From the NCBI GenBank assembly GCA_015680685.1, contig MNCI01005034.1, positions 33,057 through 97,056 of the forward strand: a stretch of DNA of 64,000 bases, written 5' to 3'. How positions within the stretch are numbered: the first letter of the stretch is position 1; the number at the start of each line of letters is the position of its first letter. Under the pieces are notes generated by a model. It did not search any database, had not been told where the DNA came from, and saw only the letters and a program-made list of their open reading frames with translations. Positions 32,590 through 44,854 of this stretch are shown one piece after another. Position numbers and translations under genes: made by a program. The stretch comes from Gnetum montanum (taxonomy: Eukaryota > Streptophyta > Gnetopsida > Gnetales > Gnetaceae).

Positions 32590-34545
32590 AATCCTTCCTG
32601 TGTTTTTGTCGGTCACATATAGTAGGGGGAAGTATGAGAATATTGAGGGTGTTGGAAAGGATAAGAGGTTTAAGATGGTGATCCCATAGGAGATTTTGTG
32701 GGTTGATGATATTATGGAGAATGATAGTAGTGATTTAAGGTAAAGGAAGTAGAACCATTTGGAGAAATAGGTAGTTGAACATAGTAGTCATATGGGTCTA
32801 GCTAGCAATAAGGGTATTACTGGTTTGTTGATAACATCCCCCACAACTATGGGTTTTTCCATTGTGAGTTATAGAGGTTTTGAGGTTGATAAGAAATCCC
32901 ACTAGAATAGTATGGTTGGTTGTAGGGCTGTCTATAATTACCTTGTGAGTAAGGTAATTTCCTAGGCATCTACTTTTGTATGAACTTGGGATTCAAAGCA
33001 AAAGCCCCAAACTCATATTGGTAGATCATAGCCCTTTTGATGATCATATTGGTAGATGTCACATCCATCATGCTCTTCTTTGGTTAAGTCTATAGCATCT
33101 TCTAGTGCAATTGTTTTTCCTTCTTGTTGATAAGTGTTCCTACCTATTTCTTTGGTCTTTTTTCTCTTCTTTTTTTGATCACTTAATCCTTTTTGTGTTA
33201 CCGTCTCTTCTAAGATTTGCACTTAGGTTATGACTTTTTCACTCATCAACTTCCATATCTTATCTATCCATGCTTCAAGCTTAGTGATAGACTTTTCTAT
33301 TATCAAGGTTTGTTGTGAAATCATCTCATCTAGAGTTACCTTTTTTTCCTCATCATAGATATGGATCCCCTTCTTTTGAAGAGTTGGATCCTAGTTATAT
33401 TCCTCTACATTCTCTTGTTTACATAGCTCTCTCTCTTCTTTTGCCTCTTTCTCAACTAGCCTTTGTATCTAATGAGCTATCAATTCAGATAACCTGCCTT
33501 GGTCATAAATCCCAAAGATCTCCCTTGTTTGATAATGAAGTCCATCTATGATGTGGAAAAGTTGCTCTTTTTGAGAGAAATCTTGGACTAGACATTTATG
33601 TAATAGCAAATAATATCTATCCAATGCGGGGGGGAAGGAATCATGTTGTTCTTGCTTCCATCCTTGGATTTGTTTTCTTAGGTTGGACACTCTCACATAG
33701 GTTTGGTATTTTTCATTGAAAAACTTCATCATTGTGGACCATCAATGGATTGAATCTAATTCCAACGATCTATACCAACTTTCAACTTCATCTATTAGTA
33801 TCCTAGGAAAGAGCTTAAGCTTTTGCCACTCACTCTTGATGCTTTGCAAGGCACAGGCAACATGGAAGGCTTGTATGTGATGTTGTGGATCAGAGTTATA
33901 GCCTTCTACAAATTTAGGGATGTTACTAATATCAAGCCTTTTGAAGTGACTTTCCATTTAATGCTTGTGGGGTATTCGAACTACCTCCATTATCTACATC
34001 ATGCTCCTTGTAGCCAATGAGGGTTCATCATCATCAAACATGTCATGGTGATGATTTCTATTTCTATTTGTCTAATTATGATGATCTCATCTATGCTCAC
34101 TTTGATGATCTCATCTATTTCTATTTTTATCTTCATCTTCACCCCTTAGTATATATCTATTCTATACCTATGTTCATCCTTGTCAAAACTAGATGTGGAA
34201 GAGGAAGATGGGGAACTACAAGAAACATCATCGCTGCTATATCTCCCCCTATGGTTATGGCTGCTATATCTCCTCCTATGGTCCCTTGATTTATCTCTTC
34301 TAGGTTTGGAGAAGGTCCTAGGCCTTGATGCCCTCCTTGTTTTAGGACTTACTACATCTCCTCTAGGATTGTTTGCATTAGTTAAATGTAGTCTTTGAGT
34401 GTAGTAAGGGTCTAAATAAGCATAGGAAACCCCTACTTGTGGTTTTTTACTATAGTTTTCCTTAGTATAGATCCTATCATTTCTCCTATGAGTGTATTTA
34501 TTATGTGATGTATTCTTGGCCCTATGTGAAGAAGATGTTGTTTTA
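32590..34545 (-). pseudogene. E2 gag (degenerate), SR-rich N-terminal class
   Basis: Pieces 33742-33957 (FKRLDISNIPKFVEGYNSDP, ESWYRSLELDSIH), 33469-33732 (FNEKYQTYVRVSNLRKQIQG) and 33013-33222 (CDIYQYDHQKGYD) match the capsid and C-terminal parts of E0 and E4. The N-terminal text near 34180-34530 matches E0 7078-7482 (RIYTKENYSKK, YYTQRLHLTNA, Arg/Ser tail). The start codon position, ATG in E0, is lost here. Frameshifts throughout. Confidence 0.75.
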
Positions 34546-34650
34546 TTTGATACATGTGTGACTTAAAATATTAATATTTTCTAAAAGATAAATTGTTAAT
34601 ACTTTTATAATGATTGTTTATGATATAACTAATCTAGATAACTAGCACCA

Positions 34651-34668
34651 TCCCTAAAAATGGTGACA
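34651..34668 (-). other. E2 primer binding site (decayed)
   Basis: Minus strand TGTCACCATTTTTAGGGA, 11 of 18 matches to the tRNA-Asp type; position next to the 5' LTR is decisive. Confidence 0.65.
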
Positions 34669-34669
34669 A

Positions 34670-35698
34670 TGATGAGTAGGGGGTACCCCTATGCCCAACC
34701 ATATGAATCACAAGTGTTCATGCACAATCTAGTCGAATTCCATGGATGGAACTAGTTGTGGCATCTATATTGTTAAGCATTGATTGCAGGACACTATCTT
34801 TCCACTTTGACTAGTGGTAGCTTTGTCATGTATAGTTTAGTTCAAAGTGAGGCATATGATAATTGATGTTGTTAAGCCATTTCTACTCCTAACGATAAAC
34901 ATAATGAGGAATGAAATTTGGTAATAAGTCTAAGTAATGATGGTATGGTAAATCTACTTTAGCCTAGAGTGATAAGCATCCATTTCTAGTTTGCTGTACA
35001 CATCTTGGGCTCATGTAACCATTATTGGGTTACCAAGTGTTATGCTACTCTATGAACCAAGCAATAACACTACTGGGATTACCAAAAAATTACACTTAAA
35101 TGCTCAAAACTAGTTGTACTCATTCTACTTTACTAATGAATAAGAAAGTAAAGTACTTGGAAATCTGAATGATTAAACTAAGAAAATAGTAAAAAATATG
35201 CTAAGTAAAATAGTAAAAATAAGTGGATGCTACAATGATGAAAAAGAATCTCAATCTTTATTTCTAGACATGAATTGTGCCCAAGTACACTTTACTTGAA
35301 TAAAGATTCCACAAAACTACTCAACACCACATTGTGAGCATTCACTCTATTGCTAAAACTATGAAATGAAATTGCAAGAATCTACCTATGGATGAAATGA
35401 AAGTTCTATGGATCATGCCCCCAAGTGCTGTATTTATAGATAGGCATGTAGCATGTGATATCATATATCCAATTATGTAGCTTGTGCTATGATATCAAAT
35501 ATAAGATATCAGAGCTACGATATCATATATGTGATACCATAGTGGATCAAAAATTGACTTTTTCATAAAATCCATATGAAGTAGCATCTATGACGTTATA
35601 GATGTGACGTAGCAAACAACTAAGATGCATCGATAGGAATGCTACAACACACATGTGATGTAGCATCTATGATATCTTAGCCAACTGATGATTCATCA
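34670..35698 (-). repeat. E2 5' LTR
   Basis: TGATGAG at 34670 to ATTCATCA at 35698, 1029 bp. Minus-strand TATAAATA near 35430 (GTATTTATAGA on the plus strand). U3 has several GATATC / GACGT motifs (35455-35670). Confidence 0.87.
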
Positions 35699-35703
35699 TC
35701 ATG
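35699..35703. repeat. E2 target site duplication, right (TCATG)
   Basis: Partner of CCATG at 15613-15617. Confidence 0.75.
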
Positions 35704-36152
35704 TGAGGTCATAGTCACTTTTGCAATCATAGGGATGACATTATCTATAGATTGCTAATCAATCATAGACATGTTTAAGCTCATGGTAGAGTATGAATGA
35801 GCTAATGATTTGCTACATTCTTTTCCTAATCAAGATCATCCAATTGAACTAGATAATAAGAAAGTTAAGGAGATTGTAGAGTTATCATGAAGTAGGAAAA
35901 GATGCAAGAATGTATACATCTATAGATTAAGGAGGAAAAAATGAGAACCATCCTCGATTAGCCTCTTGATCTTAACATCATTCTTAGAGAAAAAAAAAAG
36001 GAAGTGTAGCCTAAAATATGATATTCATCTAATAGATGAAGATAAAGTATAACTAAAAGGAAAGCTTGGAAATAGTAATCCTCTATCACATCATATTCAT
36101 AATATTAGCATCATAACTACTCAAAGCACTTTATGTGGATTTATTTCCTTTA
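35704..36152 (+). pseudogene. Middle piece of an old unidentified element
   Basis: Host DNA between E2 and E3. The plus strand gives traces such as NQDHPIELDNKKVKEIVELS between stops. Family not recognised; continuous with the pieces before 15617 and after 59640. Confidence 0.3.
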
Positions 36153-36157
36153 CCACA
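36153..36157. repeat. E3 target site duplication, left (CCACA)
   Basis: Exact match to 59635-59639. Confidence 0.88.
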
Positions 36158-36977
36158 TCATGAGCATCAAAGTGTCGCATTGACAAGGCCATGTCAATGT
36201 AGCATTTGCTACATCTATGGGGTCCCATCAATGTAGTACTATAGCAAAACTCTATAAATATGAGCTCCCAATAGTGTTTATGAATAATTAAGTCATAGTA
36301 GTAGCAGAGCTCTTGCAATTTGTTCATTTGAAAGTTAGAATATTTTTTTGAGTGCCCGCAGTAGTAGTCATTGAGTGTACAAATCTTTATTCGAGCATTG
36401 TTGTACTTGAACCACACCAGTGTGTATAGCAATAAAGATGAGCTTCTTGATAAACCTTACAACATTCTAGATAGTTTAAATGTTTTCTTCTTTCATTTAA
36501 TGTTTCTAGTTATTTTTTCAATGTTTCTCAGTAATTAAGCTAATTAAGCAATTAAGTAAGAAAAGTTAAATACATTAAACAGATAAGTATGATGGCTTCG
36601 AGCATAAACACGTATTTTCTTGGTAATCCTAGTAGAATTATTGCCTAGTGCACCTAGTAGCATAGTGCTTGGTAACTCAGCAATGGATACGTGGGTTTAG
36701 GACATGTATGGAAAGTGGAATTGAATGTTTATGTTAGGACTAGTTAGAGAATAGTTAATTAGTTAAACTAAATTAGTTGATTAAATTACTTTATCTCTCT
36801 ACTTTAAGCACCAAAAAAATAAAACACAAAACAATAAAATTCATATGCCTTGATTACACTTATGGCAATGTTCACTTCCTAGAAAACTAGTGTACTAGAA
36901 ACTATAGAGTTTGCAAAATTTGACCAATGCTTCATGATTCGTATGGTTGGGTGTAGGGGTACCTTGACTGCTCATCA
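36158..36977 (+). repeat. E3 5' LTR
   Basis: Starts TCATGAG (TGATGAG in the 3' LTR), ends CTCATCA; 820 bp. TATAAATA at 36253-36260. Lacks about 45 bases of U3 present at 58732-58776. Confidence 0.85.
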
Positions 36978-36978
36978 T

Positions 36979-36996
36979 TAGCAATGTTGCCAAGGA
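36979..36996 (+). other. E3 primer binding site
   Basis: TAGCAATGTTGCCAAGGA, 12 of 18 matches to the tRNA-Asp type. Confidence 0.75.
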
Positions 36997-37131
36997 CTTT
37001 GTTTCTTGAAACGTGCAATATCTAGGATTGGTAAATATTATTAATATCATTGGAAAAACCCAAGGTCAACATCACTCTTGCATGACATCATAATTACAAA
37101 AGTACATTGATAATTTTAATTGTTTTGCAAA

Positions 37132-39590
37132 ATGTCTTCTTCTTCTCATAGACATGATGATGTTAAACCATTGGTTCCATAGGAGTGCAAAGTGGTATAT
37201 AGTCATCCAGATGAGTACATGCCTAAGTTCACCTTCATCCTACATTAGAATGTGTAGTTATGATGATGTGACATGAAGGGCAACATCATAATGCCCCCCT
37301 ATCGATCTATGCCTGTGATGCTACTTTGAACTCTTAAAAAGTTAGGCATCCAAAATCTTCAAAAAGAGTATGTTATGCATGACTACAACTATCAGGACTA
37401 CCATTCCACTAACACATAACACATGAGAGATTGACACTAGGAGAAGCATCATGAGGCTGTGAAGGGGAAATGGTTTAGTAATCCCTTGTTCTCGTTGAAT
37501 CAAGACAACAACAAGGATCCTCCCATTGAGGGCTCTCAACATGACAATTCTCCACCCCTTGTTATTGATGATGGGGGTGTGACCTTGAACCTACGATCTA
37601 CAATTAACAATCTAGATTCCAAAAAAGATGGTAATCAAGGCAAGGGATCAGATAGAAATCAAGATTATAAGAAAATTGACAATTGTGGCTGTGAAAATCG
37701 AAGAAGAGTTGGCAAATGCCATGGTGGTGGCAATCCTCCTCCCTTTTCATCCTCTTCATCTACATCCTCTTCTTCCTCTTCTTCTAATTCTGAAAGACAC
37801 TATAGAAGGAATAATCATGATGGAGGTGCTCAATGGGACAACAATACTAATTACCAAGCCCGTAATGAATGAAGGGGTAATATAGGACATCATTAGTAAC
37901 AACGCAATAATGATGATGATGAGCCTCTATTCACAACCCAAAGCATGCTTAACATTGCAAAGGTAGTTAAGATTCCAACTAGGCATGTGAAATATAGTTA
38001 GATCAAGCACTTAGACATTAACAATATCCCAAGATTTGAGGGGGGGATACAACTTTGATCTGCAAACACATCTACAAGTTTCCATGATGTTTGTGCCTTG
38101 CAAAACATTGAAAATGATTGGTGAAAACTAAAGCTCTTTCCCAGAATACTCATCAAGGAGGCTAAAATTTGGAACCAATCCGTAGAGCTAGAATTTATCC
38201 ATCGATGGAGTACAATGTTTGAGCTATTTAACAACAAATACTAGATGTACTCAAGAGTGTCTAATTTGAGAAGGCAAATTCCAGGCTGGAAATAGGGAAC
38301 ACATGAATCCTTGGATGCTGTCATGGGTAGATATTATTCTCTCTTACATTGATGGCCTAGCCATGGTAATTCTTAGAGGGATTAACTCCATCACATCATA
38401 GATGGGCTCAAAGTAGAAACTAGAAGAAATCTTGGGGTTTATGCCCAAGGGAGACTATTTGAACTAAGAGATCATCAGATACAAAGGCTGATAGAGTAGG
38501 CTGTAAAAGAAGAAGATGAGTTGTGAAAAAGAGAAAATGCATAAGAATATAATAGGAACCCTTCCATTAGGAAAAGGAAGGTCTGATTCTGTGACAAGGA
38601 GGAGTCACCAATTGATGAAGTGGTAAATAGGAAAACCTTGCCCATACAAAAATATTTTTTTGATATTTTGACAAAGGTTGACAAATTATGGGATTCTTTA
38701 GATGAGAAGTTCCAAACTACTATGAAGATTCCTAAAGAATTCAAAGAGTGGAATAGTGATCATGATCTTAGGAGGCAAAAGAAGCTAAATGTGCCTACCA
38801 GAGAGGTAAGGGAAAAGCTACTGCAGTTGAAAACATTGTGGAGATAGACTCTAATGATGATGATGAATGTGACATTTGTCAATATGAACATCCTAAGGGA
38901 TGTTGCCTTATGATGTCACACTTACAAGAGTATGGAGTGTACACACTAAATCTATGACTAGCAAGAAGGTAAGCACCCAAATGATTACCTTATCCTCAAG
39001 GTAATCCAAGGTAGTTCCACCAACAACAATAAGCTTATTATCCAAGTGGAGCTCCACCACAACCATACGAGTAATAACAGCAGTGGCACCAACCACAATC
39101 ATGGGGCATGCCACCACCAAGACAGTAGTACCCTTATAGGCAACTAGATCCATATAGGTACTATGTTCAACAACTGGTTTCTCCAAGAATCTTTGCAAGC
39201 CACACATCATTCTAGCATCACTATTATCCTCCAAAGTACTATTGAACTCATTCACCATATACTCAAGGGGAGAACCCATATCCATACCATCCTCTACATC
39301 CATCTGCACCCATTCCTCCATCCTCAACCTACTTACCTCCTACTCCATCCATGCAGGGTAAAATTCCCCCAAAGCCACAGTAACAAAATGCTACAAGGGT
39401 TATAAATTTACAACCAACTTTCTAGTCAAGTGGTTCAAACAATCATTCCAAGAAATGATCATTTTTTGACCCAACAATCCTTCCAAACCCTCACAACCTA
39501 ATGCAGTTGGTCATCCTACATCTCCAACACCCTCATCCTTTGCATCAAACACATTTGAGTACCCTTCAAATGAAACATTACCTTAGATTT
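37132..39590 (+). pseudogene. E3 gag (degenerate), HPDE N-terminal class
   Basis: ATG at 37132: MSSSSHRHDDVKPLVP, then VVYSHPDEYMPKFTFILH. Open piece 37459-37872 (137 aa) holds the linker: FSNPLFSLNQDNNKDPPIEG, acidic patch, and a poly-Ser run before SERHYRRNNHDGG. Capsid region about 37970-38560 (ELFNNKY, RRQIPGWK, GVYAQGRLFELRD), then 38620-38847, and the CDICQYEHPKGC box near 38868-38905. Stops and shifts interrupt it. Confidence 0.78.
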
Positions 39591-39689
39591 GCACTGTGAT
39601 GCTAACTCATGTTGTTTCTAATTAGATCAAGTCTAGCAACCTACCCATGAAAAGATATGACTAAGGAAGTCCTCTTATTTACTTGTAGA

Positions 39690-40350
39690 TCATTGGACAT
39701 AAGCCATGCAAGGCTCTTCTTGATTCTAGTTCTAGTGTCAATCTCATCTCTGATGGCATGTATAAGGCCTAGAACCTACCATCTCTCAAGAAGAGTAATA
39801 TTCATTTGTAATTGATAGACCAGTCAATCATTGTCCCTTTGGGGCTAGTGGAGGACATTGTGAGCATAGTTTATGGGTGATCCTAACTTGCCAATCTTCT
39901 AGTGATTAGGGTAGAGAACTACAAAGGTGACTTTCCCATCATTATGAAAAGGGCTTGGTTAAGCAAGTTTGATGCATGAATGGGTATAAGGGACCTTTCC
40001 TTGGAAATATTAAAAAAATGAATTTGATCAACTAGAGAAGAAGCGCATTTCATTCATTGTGTACAATGATAATGGGTACAATTGCATGCAAAGAATATGG
40101 TCCATTAACAAAACATTCATCAAAGCATGAAATTAATGTGCACAAGAAACAAATATCCAAAGGTGCCTATATGTAGTAGGCACAAAATAGGAGGGCACAT
40201 AGTGGCTACTAGCTAACTCTAATAGTAGCACACTATGCATGAAACCCTCTAAGAGCTTGACATATGCTTATATCAAAGGCATGGATGAACTTGAGCAAGT
40301 TCATAACCAACTCTCTGATGATGAAAATGATGATACCTATTAGGGAGAGT
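39690..40350 (+). pseudogene. E3 protease and connector
   Basis: CKALLDSSSSVNLISDGMY: catalytic triplet is Asp-Ser-Ser (39722-39730). Then VPLGLVEDIVSIV, GDFPIIMKRAWLSKFDA and the connector. Inactive. Confidence 0.7.
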
Positions 40351-42018
40351 TGGAAATCCTTGATAATTTTAAGCAAGAGCCCCTAGAGTTAAAAAATCTA
40401 CTAATTGGCATGGATTATGCATTTCTAAACAATAGCAAGCTAGTTATAATCAATGCAAATCTTGCTCCTGAACAAAAAGACAAGCTATTGATGGTGGTCA
40501 AAAAATGGCCAACAACCTTTGCTTGGTCATATCTTGAACTAACTGGAATTGATCCAAGGATATGCTAACATCACATTTACACCAACCTGACCATGAAGCC
40601 AAGAAGGCAACCACAAAGGCTATTAAATCCCAAGTTAAAGCATATCGTCAAGGAGTAAATAGAACAACTCCTCAAGGTAGGGTTCATCTACCCCATCATG
40701 GATAGTGAGTGGGTTAGCCTACTAGTAATTGTGCCAAAGAAAGGTGGCAAGTGGTGTGTCTACATTGACTTTAGGCTATTGAACATGGAAACATTTAAAG
40801 ATCATTTCCCATTACCATTTGTGGACCAAGTGTTGGACACCATTTTTGGGCATTACTATTATAGCTTCTTGGATGGTTATAGTGGCTATAACCAAATCAA
40901 AATAGCACCAGAAGATCAAGCCAAGATAACATTCATGAGTCCTTGGGGAACTTTTGCATATTGTAAGATGCCATTTGGTCTATGCAATGCCCCTGCAACA
41001 TTTCAACATTTGGTCCATAGTATTTTTCAATAGTAGATTGGTAGCAGGGTAAAAGTCTTCATAGATTACTTGTCTACCTATGGGGCTACATTTGAGCATG
41101 CCTTGAGTAGGTATTAAAAAGATGTGTTGAAACAAACCTTAGGCTTAATTAATAGAAAATCCAGTTAATGGTCTAACAAGGCATAATATTGGGGCACTGA
41201 ATTTCACAAGAAGAGATTGAGGTAGACCCTAAAAGGATAAGAGTCATCCAATAAATCACATGTCAACTAGAGACAGTTAAGACATATGATAATTCCTTGG
41301 ACACATTAGCTACTACCGACAATTCATAGAAAATTTCTCTAAGATTGCAAAGTTGCTGGTCAAGCTTACAAAGAAAGATGCTCCATTCATTTGGACCAAA
41401 GAGTGCGAACATGCATTCCAACAACTGAAAGATAAACTCGTGGAAACTCCAATTCTATGGGTACCAAACTAGTCCAGACCATTTCACATAATCATAGATG
41501 CATCTAATTATTCCTTGGAATTCATTCTTATACATATGGATGATAAGAAATGTCCATATTACATCCACTGTGTAAGCCAAATCATTGTGGGTGCATAGTT
41601 GGATTATGCCACAACTGAGAAAGAATTGATGGTAATGGTGCACGCTCTTAATAAGTTCAAGCACTATGTGCTTAGATATAAAGTGTTTGTGTACATAGAT
41701 CATAGTGCCATCTACTTTCTAATGAACAAGCTAATGATAATCCCCTGTATCATATAGTGGCTTGTGATCTTACAAGAATTTGATCTCACAATGGTAGATC
41801 GAAAAGGAATTGAGAATGTTATTACTGACCACCTCTCTCAATTAAGATGGGATAAAAAAGAGGAGGGGAGTTTACTATCTTATCAATTTCTAGATGAACT
41901 CCTCTTTACAAGAGCAATAAATGAGCAAATGTCCATAGCAACAACATGGTACAATGGCATCCTCACATATCTTCTCACTCAAGAGATGCCACAAGATTTG
42001 GACTTTAGAAAGAAATAA
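40350..42018 (+). pseudogene. E3 reverse transcriptase and RNase H, catalytic pair DY
   Basis: Open piece 40698-41033 (111 aa): LVIVPKKGGKWCVYIDFRLL, FVDQVLDTIFGHYYYSFLDG, QIKIAPEDQAKITF, MPFGLCNAPATFQHL. The catalytic box reads VFIDYLSTYG, with the second Asp changed to Tyr (41067-41069). RNase H follows (ASNYSLEF, LMVMVHALNKFKHYV) and the open piece 41764-42018 ends VITDHLSQLRWDKKEE and the linker ILTYLLTQEMPQDLDFRKK. Confidence 0.88.
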
Positions 42019-42045
42019 TAGTTTCTTTAATGGGCAAAGCACTTC

Positions 42046-43300
42046 ATGGAAATTAATGGATACCTTTACAAGCTATGCACTAATGGCCTAGTTTGTTGGT
42101 GTGTCCCTGATGCAGATCAACTATGTATTCTCCAAGATCCTCACAAAGGCCCTTGCGAAGGCCACTATGCAAGGAAACACATGACCATAAAAATCCTAAT
42201 GGTAGGATACTATTGGCCTACAATCTTTAGGGACGCCCACTAGTTTATTCAATCTTGTAAACACTGTTAAAGAGATGGTGGGATGACTACACAAATGCAG
42301 GGTCCTCAACAATGGATTCAACCACTAGAATCCTTTAACATTTGGGGCATAGACTTCATGGGTCCCATCACACCCATGTCCAATGGAAAGGCATACATTA
42401 TCATAGTAGTTGACAACTACACCAAATGGGAAAAAGCAGCAACTGTCACCAATTGTACATCATCCACTACTACTAGATTTGTATAACAAAATGTTATAAA
42501 TAGGTTTGGGGTGCCACACACACTAATTTTTGATAATGGAACTCATTTTATAGGTGTAACATTTTGAAAACTCATGTACTGCTTGGGGGTCAAACATAAA
42601 TTAACAATACCCTATCACCCCCAAGCCAATGATCAAGTAGAGGTAACTAATAGGGAGATCACAAAGATTTTAACAAGAACCACAAGAAAATATAGGAGAG
42701 ACTAGAGCACAAAACTCAATGAAGCCCTTTAGGCCTATTACTCAACATGGAAACTCCCTATTGGCTACTCTCCCTACAAGCTAGTGTATGGAAAACTTCC
42801 ATTGCTCCTAATTCAATCTAAGCTTCGTACACTCTCAATAGCCTATGAATTAAACCTTGACCTAAGTTTAGCACAAAAAGAAAGACTGATCAACTACACA
42901 TGCTAGAAAAAAACTGATTAGTGGTCCTATCTTTGAATGAAGTGCATAAGGCACTCAACAAGCAATGACATGACATTAGAATAGGAAAAGTGAAATTTCA
43001 ACTGGAAGATAAGGTTCTCTACTGGAACCCCACACACATACCTTAAAAAAAAAGTTCCAAATGTTGTGGAAGGAACCTTATATAATTGATGAAACCTTTT
43101 CTTCTTGCGCCATGACCATTACAAACTTGAGAGCCCAAATAAAAAGCAGTTGTTCAACATCCAACAAGTAAATCTTTTCCATGAGCCCAAGCAAGCCAGC
43201 ACAACAAATACCTCAATGGTTGGACAACCATGCCTAATTTTTCAGATCTCCTCTTTCCAACTTAGTTGTGAGGGAGATGGCCATCCCTACTAATCATCCA
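42046..43300 (+). pseudogene. E3 integrase, D-D35-E still in register
   Basis: Zinc domain: CEGHYARKHMTIKILMVGYY (42160-42219) then SCKHC. Core: [20 protein letters not shown] with Asp at 42352; IFDNGTHF with Asp at 42532; NDQVEVTNREI with Glu at 42640. The last two are exactly 35 residues apart, the retroviral spacing. Stop codons (for example 42484) still interrupt the frame. C-terminal region to SFQLSCEGDGHPY at 43293. No chromodomain. Confidence 0.85.
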
Positions 43301-43909
43301 GATGGCTCCATAGTTTTTCTATTTTTTGATTTCCATGTTTTTGATTTTACAAATTATTTATTTTAAACCTTGTTGATTTTTAGGATTTTTCCTACTTTTA
43401 CACCATCATTAGTATGTTTGAATCTTTCTTGAATATTTTTATACTTTGTTATATATTTTACCTTATTTTGTTTAAGTGTGATTTTTAAATTTTTGCTAAT
43501 AAATGTGCTTTGTGCCAATAGGACATAGTGGTGTTGTAGCTACTACTAATGATGGTTTGTGATTAATGTTTTTTTTACTAATGTTTGATTTATATTTTTG
43601 AATTTTTGTACTCATGGTTTAGTCATGGTTTCTTTTTCATCGAACAAGCAATGAGTCCATGATATCCACCCATTCACAAACTCTATGGTTTTCCTTGTTT
43701 GGGAGCTTAAGGTCACTTTCATTCAATAAACTTTTAATAAATTGGTAACCTTGGTAGTTTCAATAATTGGGAAGGATTAAAAGGTTTGTATAGGGTGTAA
43801 CTTCAAGGGAACTCAATACTCTTTGTACTCTTCTACTTACTTGGGTGCTTGAGTATTTTTAGAGACTTCTTACCATTCCATGTCATCCAATAACAAGAAG
43901 TCAAATAAA

Positions 43910-44041
43910 GTCTTTGCATGTTGTGGTTCCCATCCAAAAGGAAAGAAAAGAGAAATATCAAAAAATAAAATAAAAAAAATTTAAAAAAAGAAAAAAGAAC
44001 AAAAAAAGATCATGATGGGAATTCAAAGCACATCCTTTAGA
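43910..44041 (+). repeat. Hairpin module, E3 copy with enlarged A-rich loop
   Basis: GGTTCCCATC at 43925-43934 pairs with GATGGGAATTC at 44014-44024; between lies an A-rich tract. Flanks TCTTTGCATG and CAAAGCACATCCTTTAG are the conserved arms. Confidence 0.6.
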
Positions 44042-44849
44042 CAAATAAATGGGCTACAAGCACTGGTTATGGGACTAGAAAAATATATTACCCATGCTTG
44101 AAGGTCCCCTCTAACTAAAGCCCTCTCTTATTTCCTTCTGTTATTTTCTCCTCTTTATGGAATAGTGGTTGTTCTATGCCTACACTCTTGTGTCTCAATA
44201 AGGTGGATTACTCTTAGAGTGGTGATGTGAAGTCACTGAAAGAGGTTGGTTTTGGTTTGGACTAAAGGTAGATCTTCTTAGGTCATTTTAAACATAAAAT
44301 CCACAAGGGACTTCTTATGGCCTCAATTTGGAATTCCCTTCCACCTTCTCCATCATCCATCTTTGCTTACAGTAATTCACCTCATTGCTGATGTCCATGT
44401 TTTTGATTCCATGTCTTGGTCTAACATATTTGAATTCTTAGGTAGAATCTTCCAGGTTTTGGTCCTTAACTTTCATTAACCATTAATCACCTATGGGACC
44501 CACAGAATCCTTAGGTTGAGGTTATGTAAGGGAAAATAAGACATGTGCTTGCTATGGAGAGGACCCACTTACATACCTCTTAGTTGGGTTTGTTAAGTAC
44601 CTTATCCTTAGGCATTCTTGCACTTAGAATTTTCTATACACCGATCTTTTGCATCACACCATGTGCTTCTTTACATATTTTATTTTATAAACATGTTATC
44701 CATCTAATTTTTTAGTTTTTGAGCTTTCAAAAATCCTCTTTAATGATTTTATCATATTTTTGGCTTTTCTAGAATTCCATGGACCCCAAATTCATTTAAA
44801 AAATTCCTTATATTTCTTAAGATATTTAAGTTTTAAAATTTTGCATATG

Positions 44850-44854
44850 AACCT
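44850..44854. repeat. E4 target site duplication, left (AACCT)
   Basis: Partner AACCC at 55090-55094; one transition. Confidence 0.75.

Larger units (their letters stand above)
15618..35698 (-). mobile_element. E2: non-autonomous gypsy element, split by E1
   Basis: Minus-strand element with 3' LTR (15618-16164 plus 28639-29084), PPT next to it, internal region 29085-34669, PBS and 5' LTR (34670-35698). Without E1 it is about 7.6 kb. It keeps gag but no RT, RNase H or integrase can be found; about 0.8 kb of unrelated-looking DNA stands where pol should be. Flanking CCATG/TCATG supports a single insertion. Mobilisation would have required pol from relatives such as E0. Confidence 0.8.
43301..44854 (+). 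other. E3 spacer between integrase and ORF3
   Basis: Non-coding, colinear with E1 23291-24804. One hairpin module at 43910-44041 whose loop has grown into about 70 bases of A-rich DNA. Ends at the E4 insertion. Confidence 0.6.
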
